This document shows, piece by piece, positions 1 through 10,790 of a stretch of 64,000 nt of DNA (position 1 is the first letter of the stretch; every line of letters begins with the position of its first letter). Location of the stretch: positions 17,277,501 to 17,341,500 of the forward strand of contig NC_084932.1 in assembly GCF_958298935.1 (NCBI RefSeq), given 5' to 3'. The translations under genes and the position numbers were made by a program. The notes beneath the pieces were generated by a model. That model did not search any database, was not told the origin of the DNA, and saw only the letters and a program-made list of their open reading frames with translations. The DNA comes from Phragmites australis (taxonomy: Eukaryota > Streptophyta > Magnoliopsida > Poales > Poaceae).

Positions 1-2319
1 TCCGGGGTGTGCGCCAAGTGATCACTACGAAGCTTTTCCAAAGAGTCTCCCAGTATGCACTTGCCCACTGAGGTTTCACTGCCGTACATAAGTGGAGTAA
101 CCCTCCACCCCAGAAGCCCCCTCTTGTGGCGGGTAGAATCCGAAAGTAACCCTTCCTTATCTACACATCCAATTGGCTCATATAACACTGGGAGAACATC
201 TAATTACTAGGCCAAGCCGTACCATATTGGTCTCGTGGTTGTTCTATTTGCCATGGATGGTCGCTCCACGAACCGATCCTTAAAATGGTCTGGGCAAGAC
301 CGCCAATAACCTCATAAGGGTAGATTACCAAACATTTCCAAACAACCAACCATGCTGGGAAAAGTAGCCCCTTTCTTGCCCAAAACCCCAATTATCTTTG
401 TTGTTAACTCCCTTAACAACATCAGTTTTCATGACATACTTCCTATATCAACTTTTAGTTCATAACTCATGATTCATCACCTACACGCTACATGTTCATC
501 TAAAGCATGGCTAAGCATAAACATGATGTTATTTTCAGGATAAAACATCTACAACTAACACTAGTATTTGCTATACTACCTATTTTGTAAAACAGCATGC
601 TTATTGGATAAAGACTATTTTTATATAAAAACTGGGTTTGCAACATGGTCGAAGTGATGCACAGGTCCTTCAAAATATTCTTCCTGAAAGTTTCCGAACT
701 CCTGGACTGAATCGTCTACACGAGCACACAATCATACATAAGAACAGTACACCAAACAGACCTAAAACTACGGAAAAACCCTATAAACAGAATCTACACG
801 TCGCTACGAGAATATGAGCGCAAAGATCATCTAAATCGGAGCTACGAGTAAAAAGTTGTGAGCGTTTGAAGTTCCAGGGGTGTTTCTGCAATTTTTCTTA
901 TTATCAGAGAAAATCCGAATTGTTTTTATACTGGAAATTGGATTTATGACGTCATAAAGCAAAACAGATTTATTTCTCGAAGCAAAATCGTATGGAATAG
1001 GTCTACGGGACCATGGACCACGGCCTGGAAGGCCGATCCAAGCCTACGGGGCATCGGATTTCAAAGGGGTATGTACCAAATAATCTGGGCTGTTGGATCT
1101 TGATCAGGCGGCCGAGGTTGAAGGGGGCTTGGCTAGAAGCACAGGCACGCGCGGGCGGCAACCGGCGGCGACGGGGATCACCGGACCTTCACCGGAATGG
1201 CGCAAACGAGCACGGACCTCGGCGGGGAACGGCGCAAAAGATAGAGGAGGCGAAGGGAAGTCTTACGGAAGGCTTCTTGCCGGCAGAGAGGGTCCGAAGG
1301 TGGCTGGCGGCGAAGAACGGCGATCAGCGACCTCGGAACTCGGTGCGGCGGTGCTCCAGTGACGGGAAGAAGCCAAGGAACGTCAGGAGACTTCACCGAG
1401 GGCCCTGCGACGCCCAGGAGCAAGAGCCAGGGTCAAAAGAGGGCTCGGACAAGAAGAACAAGGGTGGCGGTGAGCTCTCACCGGCGGCGGAGAAGAAGAC
1501 CGGTGTCGGGGTTGATTCCGTGCTGGAGAGAAAGAGGGGAAGGGTGAACGGGGTGCTCGAAAGGATGGAGAACTTGGTGGCACAGATTTTATAGAAGGGA
1601 AGGGAGAGAGAGGGAGCTGCATGGCCGGCCGAATCTTCAATGCCGGAGCTACTCCGTGCGGCCGAAAATGGCATCGGGCGGCCATTTCACAAAATTGATG
1701 AGGGGGAAAAGGAGGGGAAGAGCATGCGCATGCGACGGTTTGGCGCTCGGGCCGAGAGATGAGCGCGGCGGCTCCAATTGAAACAGCGGCGGTGGCGTTA
1801 ATCAAGCAGGCGGGCGAACGGAGGTGGGGGAAGGGGAGCCGATCAGGCGGCGGCTCGGCTCGCGGCTCGGTGGGTCCCACATGGCAGCGAGAGCGGGGGC
1901 GACGGGCCAGCTGGAGTGTTCGGCTCAGTGGGCGCTCGGCCGACTTGGGCTGGCGCTGGGAGAGAGGTCGGCCCACGCAGGAGGGGAAAGGAGGGAGGGG
2001 AGGGAGGGGAGGGAGGAAAACTGGGCCGGAAGAAAGAATTTGACCCAAGCGCAATTTCTTAATTTCCAAAACCTTTTCCATTAGAATTTTCAACATATTT
2101 CAAAATGAGGTATTAAAGCGGCAAAATCTAGCGAAATTTGCAAACTTTTTCCACCCAATAAAACCTTAATGCATCTATAACGTCATGAATGCAATCAAAC
2201 AATTTTTCTAGGCCAAGTTAAATTTAGAAATTAATTTCCTATTGAGCTAAGTTGCAGCGCCTGATCAATTTCTAACAAAATTTTAAATTATTGCAAATAT
2301 TGAGATTTTGGGTGTTACA
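1..2319 (-). mobile_element. LTR of a Tekay-like Ty3/gypsy element, left end outside window
   Basis: The segment ends at 2319 with ggtgttaca, the terminus of the complete Tekay LTRs that end at 25671 and 34485. Near 111-121 it carries the same cagaagcccc block seen at about 32280 and 35212. Read on the minus strand it starts TGTAACACC, as an LTR should. A GC-rich block (about 1000-2050) is followed by an AT-rich tail, the same composition profile as the other Tekay LTRs. CACTA sequence, not a polypurine tract, follows at 2320. So 2319 is the outer edge of either a solo LTR or a minus-strand element extending left of the window. Open frames inside the GC-rich block have no recognisable product. 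Confidence 0.75.
1990..2016 (+). repeat. G-run tract (possible G-quadruplex) inside the LTR
   Basis: Five runs of three or four G separated by single A residues lie between 1993 and 2013, with GG at either side. This fits the G3+N1-7 quadruplex pattern on the plus strand, which is the template strand for a minus-strand element. The other Tekay LTRs are G-rich at the equivalent place but lack so regular a run. Confidence 0.6.
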
Positions 2320-2965
2320 AATATATCCACCAGCAGTGAAACCCCTTTCACTGCTGGTGTCGCAGGGTGCAAAAAAATTGTTTTAGCTTTGCACGCGCGT
2401 AGAGACTCGAACCCACAACCTGCACCAAGTTAGACCGAACAAACTGCTACGGTACTCAAGTGATTCTGATTGAGTTTGTACTATTTATATTTATTAACAT
2501 TCTATTGATCTAAAATCTTAATACATATTTATTTAAATTTGAACTTGCCATATACCAAAACTAAGTTTTGTACATACTTAAATTTCCTGATTCAATTTTC
2601 TAATTCAATAAAAAATTAAAATAAATATGTTCATACCTAAGTTTCTTTATTGGGGCTTGCTGATTAATAAAAAAGTATAAATGGAGCTTCCTATATATCT
2701 TAATTTCATCGATAAATATTTTAAATCATTAAAAATTGAAAATAAATTTGCTCATAACTATAGGTAATTCATTAAAAATAAAAAATACTAATACATAGCA
2801 ATAGTGCTAGCTTATGCTATTGCTAATTCATTATTGGAAATTCAAAAATTAATATGCTCAATAAGAAAGACATCTTCCACCATAAACAACAAATTGAAGC
2901 TTCCATAAAGAAAGTGAGGTATAATTTCATCTAAAAAAATTCATACATAGTAATTATAACAATTT
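2320..2965. other. AT-rich terminal region of the CACTA transposon, no gene
   Basis: This is the stretch between the LTR edge and the tnp2 remnant. It has no coding signal on either strand and many A/T homopolymers. At its left end (2328-2359) is a perfect inverted repeat described separately. Subterminal repeats of that kind are usual in En/Spm-type elements, so I infer it is the 3' subterminal region of the CACTA element. The actual CACTA terminus is not visible and was probably lost when the LTR at 1-2319 inserted. Confidence 0.45.
2328..2359. repeat. Perfect 14-bp inverted repeat with 4-nt loop
   Basis: CACCAGCAGTGAAA at 2328-2341 is followed by CCCC and then by its exact reverse complement at 2346-2359. 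The motif contains the TTCACTGC-type core common in subterminal repeats of grass CACTA elements, where transposase-binding units occur in both orientations. Its position just beyond the 3' end of tnp2 supports that reading. Confidence 0.7.
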
Positions 2966-4754
2966 AGCTACTTTGTCTTAACGATTCGCCCTTCATTATG
3001 GTCACGATGTACATAGGGAGGTTCATCAGTGTCTTTGATGGGATCTAGGTTGATGTCCTCTCCGAAAGGAGGTAGCGCATCAAATTGATTGTATTCTTCC
3101 TCAATAACAACATTCTTCACATCAACAATCCTTCTTTTTCTTTGAAGAACCACGTGGCGCTCCTCTTTTTTAGCCGGGTCCAGGTCGTATACATAGAAGA
3201 CATGCATAATATCATTCACAAGTAATGGTTCTTATTTGTAACCAACAAGTTTTTGGTCCACTATAGTCATACCGTACTTGTTGATCTTCACACCTCATGG
3301 AAGTCTGACCCATTGGCGCCAGAAAAGAGGAACATTTAACACTCCATAGTCAAGCTCCCATATCTCCTCTACGAATCCATAGTAGGTCTCCCTATTTCCA
3401 TTGCAGTAGTAGGCATTTATATTGACACCGCTATTTTGGTTGGCGCTTTTATTATCCTGAGCTCTCGTATAAAATGTATAGCCATTTATGTTATATCCTT
3501 GGAATGTGAGGATTGTAGTTGACAGTCTGTGAGCCAACACAGTTAACTGAGCACACTCTATCTACTTGTACATCACTTGTCTACATAACCAGGTGCCAAA
3601 GTGATCTCGGTGCTCTCATGTGCTCCAAACATCGGACTTCCCTAGGTTTCTGGTGCGTAGCATCTTCTAGTGTTCTTCAATATATGGGTCCACTACAACT
3701 GATTGTTGCAGAACTGCAGAATGTGCTTTTGTGAATGAAATAGGGTCATTAGTGCAGAATGAGTTTGCACCTATAATCCCTTACCCCTCTAACCTCCCCT
3801 CATGACGAGATACAGGCACACCAATTGATTTGAGATTCATGTAGTCGATGCAGAAATCAATGACCTCCTCGATTCCACAGCCCTTGGCCATGCAACCTTC
3901 CGACCGATTTTAGTTATGAACATATTTCTTCAGAACTATCATGAACCTCTCGAAAGGGTACATCTGATGTAGAAACATGGGGCTAGGAATGTGTATCTCT
4001 TTCACAATGTGAACAATGAGATGCACCATGATATCAAAAAATGATGGAGGGAACAACACCTTGAGCTGGGATAGAGTCTCGACCTCGTCTTCCTGCAGCT
4101 TATCTAGCTTGGTCGGATCGATGGCCTTTTGTGATATTGCGTTGAAGAACAAACACAACTTTATGATTGGGTTTTGGACCTTCGACAACAGAATACCTCT
4201 AATTGTAATTGAAAGAATATGTGTCATCATCACATGACAATCATAAGACTTCATGCCAATTTCAAACCTTTCATGTTTACTAGTCTCTTTATGTTGGCGG
4301 AGTAATCGGATGGAACTTTGATTCCATGCAAGCACTTGCTCAGACTGTAGCTAGAGGGATCAAGATATTTGTCGTATTCTTCCATATCTTCGGGATGTAG
4401 ATCCTGTCTGAGTTTCAAACATTTCAGGTCCTTCCATGCTTGAAGTGTATCCTTTGTTTTGCCAGGTTTGTCTAGTAACGTACCAATCAAGCTATGACAT
4501 ACATTCTTCTCAATGTGTATGACATCGATTGCATGTCGAACCACCAAATCTGGCCAATAAGCTAAGTCATAAAAAATAGATTTCTTTTTAAATATAGGAG
4601 CTCTAAGATTATATTTCGAAACCGGTGTACTCCCACCTCCCTTCCCAAGGATAACCATAAGTCCCTTATACTTGTCTTCCAGTGCGATGCTTAGGAGGTG
4701 ATCGAGTCTCAACATTCCCATCAAAAGCTCTCCTGCTGCTACGGTATGGGTGTT
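2966..4754 (-). pseudogene. tnp2: CACTA (En/Spm) transposase tnp2, C-terminal two thirds, decayed
   Basis: Read from 4754 downwards, the translation follows the tnp2 family in order. First comes the end of the transposase domain (APIFKKKSIFYDLAYW, then VRHAIDVIHIEKNVC and LIGTLLDKPGKTKD, about 4450-4610). Next is the DUF4218-like region (FFDIMVHLIVHIVKEI, about 4000-4060; CMAKGCGIEEVIDF, about 3880). Last is the DUF4216-like C-terminus (GYNINGYTFYTRAQD, about 3460; VFYVYDLDP, about 3190). Several stops and frameshifts separate the blocks, so no functional protein is made. The N-terminal part lies 13.7 kb away at 18434-18800; the Tat element at 4755 split the gene. The normal product cuts CACTA elements at their ends. 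Confidence 0.88.
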
Positions 4755-6185
4755 TGTTAGTGAATCAGGAACCAGAGGTCCCCGAGTCTCGAGGCCAGAT
4801 CAGCAATTTGCCACGTGGCGCCCTCCCGCGGGGATCATCTCCGCAAGGTACGAGAAGACTAAATCCTGGGAGGGGGTGCTCGGGGCCATGAACAGTGGTC
4901 CCCGAGTACCCGAGTTCCCCGATGATCTGCGAAGACCAAGTGCCGGGAAGAGAGTGCTCGGGGTCATGAACAGTGGCCCCCGAGCACCCAAGTCTCCCGA
5001 CGACCAGAAAAGCCGAGTACCGGGAAGGGTGTGCTTGGGGCTGCGAACAGTGGCCCCCGAGCATCCGAGTACCCCGAGGACCCAAGGAAGGTAGTTCCGG
5101 GAGAGAGTGCTCAGGGCTGCGAACAGCGGCCCCCGAGCACTCGGTTCCCCGAGGATCTGAACAGTCGATTCTGGGAGAGAGCGCTCGGGGCCGTGAACAG
5201 TGACCCCCGAGCACTCGATTCCCCGAGAACCACGAGAGGGCATATCTGGGAGAGAGTGCTCGGGGCTGTGAACAGTAGCCCCCAAGCACTTGTTCCCCGA
5301 CGGCCTAAGAAGTCCTTCGCCGGTGGCCCCCACAGAGGTCCAGCGGTGAGGTGTCAGCCAGTGAAAGGCCCGATGCCGCATTTAAGAGGGTACGTGGCCT
5401 GTCACTTCCAACTGCTCCAGCCACGCTCGGTGTCAGTCCCTACCATATTCTGGCAGGAGGGCGTGGGGACATTTAATGCACGGGTCCCATCCCGTGTCAT
5501 CCGACTCGCCTCGGGATAGCATCACGAGGCCCAAGGCGCCCCACCTGCCACCCTGCTGTGTCAGCCGTACAAGACCGGGCGGGCACGCCAGGCCGTTCAG
5601 TGGCTGCCCGGTGGGCCCTCTTCGCGACGCCCGTTGCAGAACGACATCATGACGACCGAGACCGGGCGGGAGTGCGTTTTCAACCCCCCGTCACTTCGCG
5701 CAGCAGCCCATGATGGTTGCTTTTCCATTTATGGCGCCTTGGAACTTGTGCCCTCCCTTTCGGGGCACGCTACTGCCGGTGGACACCGAAAAAGGGCCCC
5801 TAAATCCATACACATCCGAGGCCCGGACGAAGATCAAAGACAGAAGAACACTCAGTACAAGCACAGAAGCTGAGATCCCCGAAGAACAAGGAGCCCGAAG
5901 TTCTAGGATAGACAAATATTCTTCTAACCAGTAACATCCCTGAGAAACATTCTCAGTGCATTTATAGCATCCACACAGGAGTAGGGTATTACGCTCAGTG
6001 CGGCCCAAACCTGTCTAAAAACCTCTGGTGCATTTACTGCATTCTGCATCCGATCATTCCATTCCACCTGCCATTGCATTTACGCTCATTTACTTCACCT
6101 AGAAAACAGATTTAGAATCATTCTCCCGGCCGAATCTCAAAGGGGGTCCCTCCAGATCCCTGCTTTTGGAGTTCACCCTCCTACA
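4755..6185 (+). repeat. 5' LTR of Tat1
   Basis: Begins tgttagtgaatcag and ends ccctcctaca directly before the primer-binding site. It matches 16980-18433 along its whole length with scattered substitutions. Compared with the 3' LTR it lacks 21 bp between 5775 and 5776, the segment that holds the only good TATA-like box (18010-18017). It contains the six-unit hairpin array at 4868-5324. Confidence 0.92.
4868..5324 (+). repeat. Array of six ~76-bp tandem units, each with an inverted repeat
   Basis: Units start at about 4868, 4945, 5022, 5099, 5173 and 5248 (spacing 77, 77, 77, 74, 75). Each opens gggag(a)gagtgctcgggg, continues with gaacagtgg and then cccccgagcac, so TGCTCGGGG and CCCCGAGCA can pair around a loop of about 15 nt. 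The 3' LTR has the same array at about 17094-17545. The compensating G-rich and C-rich arms are better conserved than the spacer that follows them. Confidence 0.85.
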
Positions 6186-6187
6186 GT

Positions 6188-6207
6188 TGGCGCGCCAGGT
6201 AGGGGGG
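6188..6207 (+). promoter_or_regulatory. Primer-binding site of Tat1
   Basis: tggcgcgccaggtagggg starts two bases after the 5' LTR. This is where the 3' end of a host tRNA primes minus-strand DNA synthesis. It is not the initiator-methionine type (tggtatcagagc) used by the Tekay and CRM elements in this window. I cannot assign the tRNA with confidence. Confidence 0.75.
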
Positions 6208-6245
6208 TTGCATCCCTGAATTTGTTTATTTTTCCTGCAGAAAAA

Positions 6246-8159
6246 ATGGCAGGTGGCATCGTCTCTGATGCACCGGCTCCAGCTCCAGTGAGGAAATGGA
6301 GCCTCTCGTGCAGGAGGCCCCAGTCACTGCTGCTCCTCAGCAGCAGCCATGGTCTGCACGCATGGCGCTCCCCTCTCAAGGGGACCATGGCGCTGGGTCC
6401 AGCAGGGTTGCCGCTGCCGTTGCTAGCGCATCGCCTAACCTTCAGCAAGCGGTAGAAACTCCTGCCGCTAGATCCATTTCTGGACAGCGCCGGGCGCCGT
6501 TGCGGCACAGGCTCGCCTTCGGCGATGCCAATCCTGGGAGTGCGCTGCTTGCGGCGCAAGCTCTCCTCAAGCATCCGCCTGTCCAGGGGGTGAGGGAAAC
6601 CCCAGAAGGCCGCTGGCTCCAGGAGGTGGCCGCCTTGGTGGGCACGGCTCACCGTCAGGTGCTGGCCGAGAGCTCTCGCGCTACCTCCCACCACGGCGCA
6701 ACCAAGGCTGGCCCATCCTCAGGTGGCGACCGAACTGGCCGGGGGGCCTCCAAGCGGAGTGCCGCCCCCCTGGCCACTACCGGAGCTCAGGACCTCCGCT
6801 TGCACCTCAATGAGCGGAGGGCCATCGAAGACGCGCGTGTTACCCTTGAGCGCCAATGGGAGTCCTGGCATGAGGAAGAAGTTGAGGACCAGACCTCCTC
6901 AATGCTGACCCATGACCACCGGGGCTCCTTGGCTCGTCGGCGTTCACCACCCAAGGGCGCTGCTCGCGCAGTAGGGTACGGCACAGGCTGCCGCGCCTTC
7001 ACCAGCGAGCTCTGCCGGGTCAAATGGCCCACCAAGTTCCGACCAAAACTGCCGAAGAAGTACGACGGGTCCATCAACCTCATCGAGTTCCTCCAAATCT
7101 ACACTACCGCTGTCCAAGCGGCTGGTGGCAGTGAAAAGGTGATGGCCAATTATTTCCATGTTGCCTTGAGGGGCTCTACCCCCTCTTGGCTTATGAACTT
7201 ACCCCCTAGGATCCATCGGCTCCTAGGATGACCTCTGCCACCAGTTTGTGGTGAACTTTCAGGGCACGTTCACGCACCCCGGCCTGGAGTGCGACCTCCA
7301 CGCTGTTAAATAGCAGGAGGGGGAGACGTTGCGACGCTTCATACAGCGCTTCAACTAGGTACGCAACACCATCCTGTGGATAACCCCCCACACTATCATT
7401 ATCGCGTTCCGGTAGGGTGTCCGTCACGAGCGGATGCTCGAGAAGCTAGGCACGCACGGAGTCAAAACCACCGTGGAACTCTTTGCGTTGGCCGACAAGT
7501 GCGCCAAGGCGGCGGAGGCTCGGGCGTGGCATGTTCCGCGCCCTGAGCATCCCGCTGTCGATCAACCAGGTCCTTCCCGCTCTGACAGGCGGGAAAAGAA
7601 AATGAGAAGAAGGCGCGAGGCAGTCCCTGTCGTGCCGGCCCAGGGTCCTGCCCCTGGGCCAGCCCAGGAGCCCGACCACCGGCCAGCTCATCGGGCGGCC
7701 GCCGACAGAAGGCCCACGCCCGCAAGGGCTCCAGCCCGCGCCCCTCCGAGGGCTCCTGCTCCCGCAAGAGCCCCCGCTCCGGTGAGGCTCGAGCCGGGGA
7801 AGTGGTGCCAGATCCACCAGACCGAGTGGCATGACCTCATGGAGTGCCACACGGTCAAAGGTCTCATCGAGCGGCGCCAGAGGGAGCGCGAAGAGCCCCG
7901 CAGGGACGGCGACGACAGAGCCACCCCCAACAACCAACAGCTCAGCTTTCAGGAGCCTGAGCACACCATCGCTTTCATCGATGGAGGTGCGTACACACCC
8001 TCCTCCCGCTGCAGCGTCAAGACTATGCGGCGCGAGGTATGCTCGGTGACCCTGAGCACGGAGGCCGCAAGGCCCCTGAAGTGGTCGAACTCCCCGATCA
8101 TGTTCAGCCTGGCTGACCCCCCGCAAGTACTGCAGGCATGGGGCGACTACCCCCGGTAG
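6246..8159 (+). pseudogene. gag: Tat1 gag, broken
   Basis: The capsid-forming protein. A start at 6246 gives a short N-terminus; the main frame begins at 6296. The conserved capsid block is clear: WPTKFRPKLPKKYDGS (about 7027-7074), LIEFLQIYTTAVQAAGG, and WLMNLPP (7189). At about 7210 the frame is lost. The capsid then continues in another frame (DDLCHQFVVNFQGTF, RHERMLEKLGTHG, LADKCAKAAEARAWH) with TAG codons near 7308, 7357 and 7412. After a Pro/Ala/Arg-rich linker (about 7640-7790) comes a C-x2-H-x5-H-x4-C knuckle, WCQIHQTEWHDLMEC (about 7804-7848), the Tat form of the gag zinc motif. Several stops and at least one frameshift make it a pseudogene. Confidence 0.85.
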
Positions 8160-8737
8160 TGTCCCCCACCATCTGCAACGTAAAGGTCAGCAGGGTGCTG
8201 ATCGACGGTGGTGCAGGCCTGAACCTCCTTTCCCGGGAGGCCTTCGAGAAGCTGCAGGTTCCTTCCAGGTGCCTAAAGCCGTCACTCTCCTTCTACAGGG
8301 TGACCCCCGGGCACTCCCTGCCCCACGGACAGGTCGAGCTACCTGTGACATTCGGGAGCCGGGATAACTTCCGGACGGAGAACGTCATCTTCGATGTCGT
8401 GGAACTCCCCCTCACCTACAACGCCATCTTCGGGCGCCCAGCACTCGCTTGGTTCATGGTGGTCACCCACTACGCGTACCTCACGATCAAGATGCCAGGC
8501 CCTGCAGGCCCCATCTCCATGTCCGCCGAGACCGGCAGCGCCGTCTCCTGTGCCGAGCAGCTATACTCGGCCTTGGTCTCTGCTCAGGCCGAGGTCGAGG
8601 GTTACCCATGGGGCCCAGGAACCTCTTCATCCAAACCCCGAATCGCCGCCGACGCCTCCGTTCCTACGAAAGAGGTCGTGGTGGGCGAAGACGCTTCCCA
8701 GGTCGTCCGAATCGGCGGTGACCTGGGCGACAAATAG
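8138..8737 (+). pseudogene. pro: Tat1 aspartic protease domain
   Basis: Open frame of about 200 codons overlapping the end of gag. The retropepsin active site reads VLIDGGAGLNLLSREAF (about 8197-8247), with DGGA where Tat proteases usually have DGGS. The flap-side and C-terminal motifs follow (VTFGSRDNFRTENVIFDVV; YNAIFGRPALAWF at about 8419-8457). The enzyme would process Gag-Pol in the particle. The frame ends at a TAG at 8735 that lies in the same frame as the RT downstream, so a single stop separates protease from RT. Confidence 0.8.
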
Positions 8738-9844
8738 GAAAGCGCGCTCGTCTCCTTCCTCCGGGCTAACGTCGACGTGTTTGCATGGCAGCCGTCCGAT
8801 ATGCCCGGGATCCCTAGGGAGGTGATTGAGCACCACCTGGCTGTGCGCCCGGACGCACAGCCGGTGAGGCAAAAAGTTCGGCGGCAGGCGCCCAAGCGCC
8901 AGGAGTTTATCCGGGAGCAAGTAAGTAAGCTCCTTGATGCCGGCTTCATCCGAGAAGTCCTCCACCCTAAGTGGCCGGCCAACCCAGTCATCGTCCTGAA
9001 GGCCAACGGCAAGCTCCGCATGTGCGTCGACTACACCGACCTAAACAAGGCTTGCCCAAAAGATCCTTTTCCTTTACCCCACATAGATCAGATTGTAGAT
9101 GCAACCGCGGGGTGCGATCTTTTGTGTTTTCTAGATGGAAACTCTGGTTATCACCAAATTCGCATGGCCATAGAGGATGAAGAAAAAACTTCTTTTACCA
9201 CTCCGGTGGGGACTTATTGTTATGTATCGATGCCATTTGGTTTGCGCAACACTGGGTCATCTTTCCAGCGCACTATGCGCATTACCCTTGATTCGCAGGT
9301 TGGCCGCAATGTCGAGGCTTACATCGACGATCTCGTGGTCAAATCCCAAGACCGCGCCACCCTGCTTGAAGATCTGGCTGAGACTTTCAATAGTCTCCGC
9401 ACTACCCGCTTGAAGCTCAACCATGAGAAGTGTGTTTTCGGGGTACCTGCGGGCAAGCTCCTCGGTTTCTTGGTCTCTAGCCGAGGAATCGAGGCCAACC
9501 TAGAAAAAATCCAGGCCATTGAGCAAATGCGACCCCTGGCTCGACTCAAGGAAGTTCAGCGTCTCGCCGGCTGCTTGGCGGCCCTCGGGCGCTTCATCTG
9601 CAAGCTCGGGGAGCGAGGACTCCCGCTCTCCAAACTCCTGAAGAAGACCGGTCACTTCGACTGGACATCGGAGGCCGAGCAAGCCTTCCACGACTTGACG
9701 AAATATCTCACCTCGCCGCCCATACTGGTGGCCCCCTCCGAGGGCGTGCCTCTACTGCTCTACGTCCCGGCCACCCCTCAGGTCATGAGCATGGTACTGG
9801 TGGTAGAGCGTGATGAGTGCTCGGGACAAGATGCTCGGTCCTAG
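8738..9844 (+). pseudogene. pol: Tat1 reverse transcriptase
   Basis: In the same frame as the protease after the TAG at 8735. Motifs in order: FAWQPSDMPGIPREVIEHHL (about 8780), NPVIVLKANGKLRMCVDYTD (about 8980-9040), [41 protein letters not shown], and the catalytic YIDDLVVKS (about 9318). The thumb and start of RNase H follow (LAGCLAALGRF; HFDWTSEAEQAFHDLTKYL). The catalytic Asp pair is intact. It copies element RNA to DNA. The frame is lost at about 9820-9844, where a linker not present in the related Tat fragment at 50.4 kb begins. Confidence 0.9.
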
Positions 9845-10790
9845 CTCCCGGCCGCCCCCAGACCAATCTCCAGTCCTCGCGGCTCCACCCGAGCAGGGAG
9901 TCGAGCCCGAGCACCCACCTCCTCCCGACCAGGGAGTCGAGCCCGAGCACTCGGCCAGCCCCAACCACACCGCTGAGCTCGGGGGCTGTGACAAGCCCTC
10001 GGGTGAAGCCGCAGTCCAGGCCCACCGTGTACAGCGACCGGTGTACTTCGTCAGCGAAGTCCTCCGAGACGCCAAGACAAGATATCCCCAAGCCCAGAAG
10101 CTGCTCTATGCCGTGCTCGTCGCTTCCCGGAAGCTGCGCCACTACTTCCAGCTGCACAAAGTCTCGGTGGTTACCACGTATCCGCTGGGGCCGATCCTCC
10201 GGAACCGAGAAGGCACTGGGCGCATCTTCAAGTGGGCAGTGGAGCTGGCGGAGTTTGATCTGCACTTTGTCAGTTGCCAGGTGATCAAAAGCCAGGCACT
10301 CTCTGACTTTGTGGCAGAGTGGACGCCCGTCCCCGAGATCGACCAAGAAGAGATTTCCGCATATCCCGGGCATGATGCGCCTGGGTACTGGATTATGCAC
10401 ATCGATAGTTCCCTCACGCTGAAAGGCACGGGTGCCGAAGTGGTTCTCACCTCCCCAACGGGTGAAGAACTCTGATACGTCGTGCAGCTGCAGTTCCGAG
10501 CAACCAATAACATGGCGGAATATGAGGGTCTCGTCACCGGCCTCCGGGCCGCGGTGGGCCTCAGGATTCATCGCCTCCTGGTCAAGGGAGACTCCCAGTT
10601 GGTGGCCAACCAGGTGTCGAAAGTGTACTAGTGCATAGATCCTCAAATGGTGGCGTACGTGGCAGAAGTCAGGAGGCTGGAGAGGCACTTCGATGGCCTA
10701 GAGCTGCGGTATATATCTCACCGCGACAACGCTCTGGTCGATGACCTTTCTCGCCTGGCCTCTTCTCGTGCGCACATCCCTACTGGAGTC
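9845..10790 (+). pseudogene. pol: Tat1 tandem RNase H domains with an unusual linker
   Basis: Continues pol in the frame open from 9810 to 10475. A Pro/Glu-rich linker of about 60 residues with two QGVEPEH repeats (36-bp period, 9894 and 9930) comes first. The first RNase H end follows ([52 protein letters not shown]). The second, archaeal-type RNase H starts at about 10390 ([20 protein letters not shown]), is broken by a TGA at 10473, and continues with RATNNMAEYEGLVTGLRAA and KGDSQLVANQVSK (TAG at 10629). It ends with ISHRDNALVDDLSRLAS. Dual RNase H is a Tat signature. Confidence 0.82.

Noticed and set aside
1013..2096. Several long overlapping open frames on both strands in the GC-rich block (up to 237 codons)
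   Set aside because: They lie inside an LTR, overlap on both strands, have low-complexity Arg/Gly/Pro composition and no family motifs. High GC alone explains the absence of stops.
2400..2440. gactcgaacccacaacctgc, resembling the T-arm end of a tRNA gene
   Set aside because: Only a T-arm-like word is present; I could not form acceptor, D and anticodon arms around it.
4765..5519. Open frames with repeating GPRVPE / LGAVNSGPRA-type peptides in the Tat1 LTR, CRISPR-like spacing
   Set aside because: They are read-throughs of the ~76-bp hairpin array. The array looks superficially like evenly spaced repeats with spacers, but this is an LTR in a plant genome, the spacers are related to each other, and there are no cas genes.
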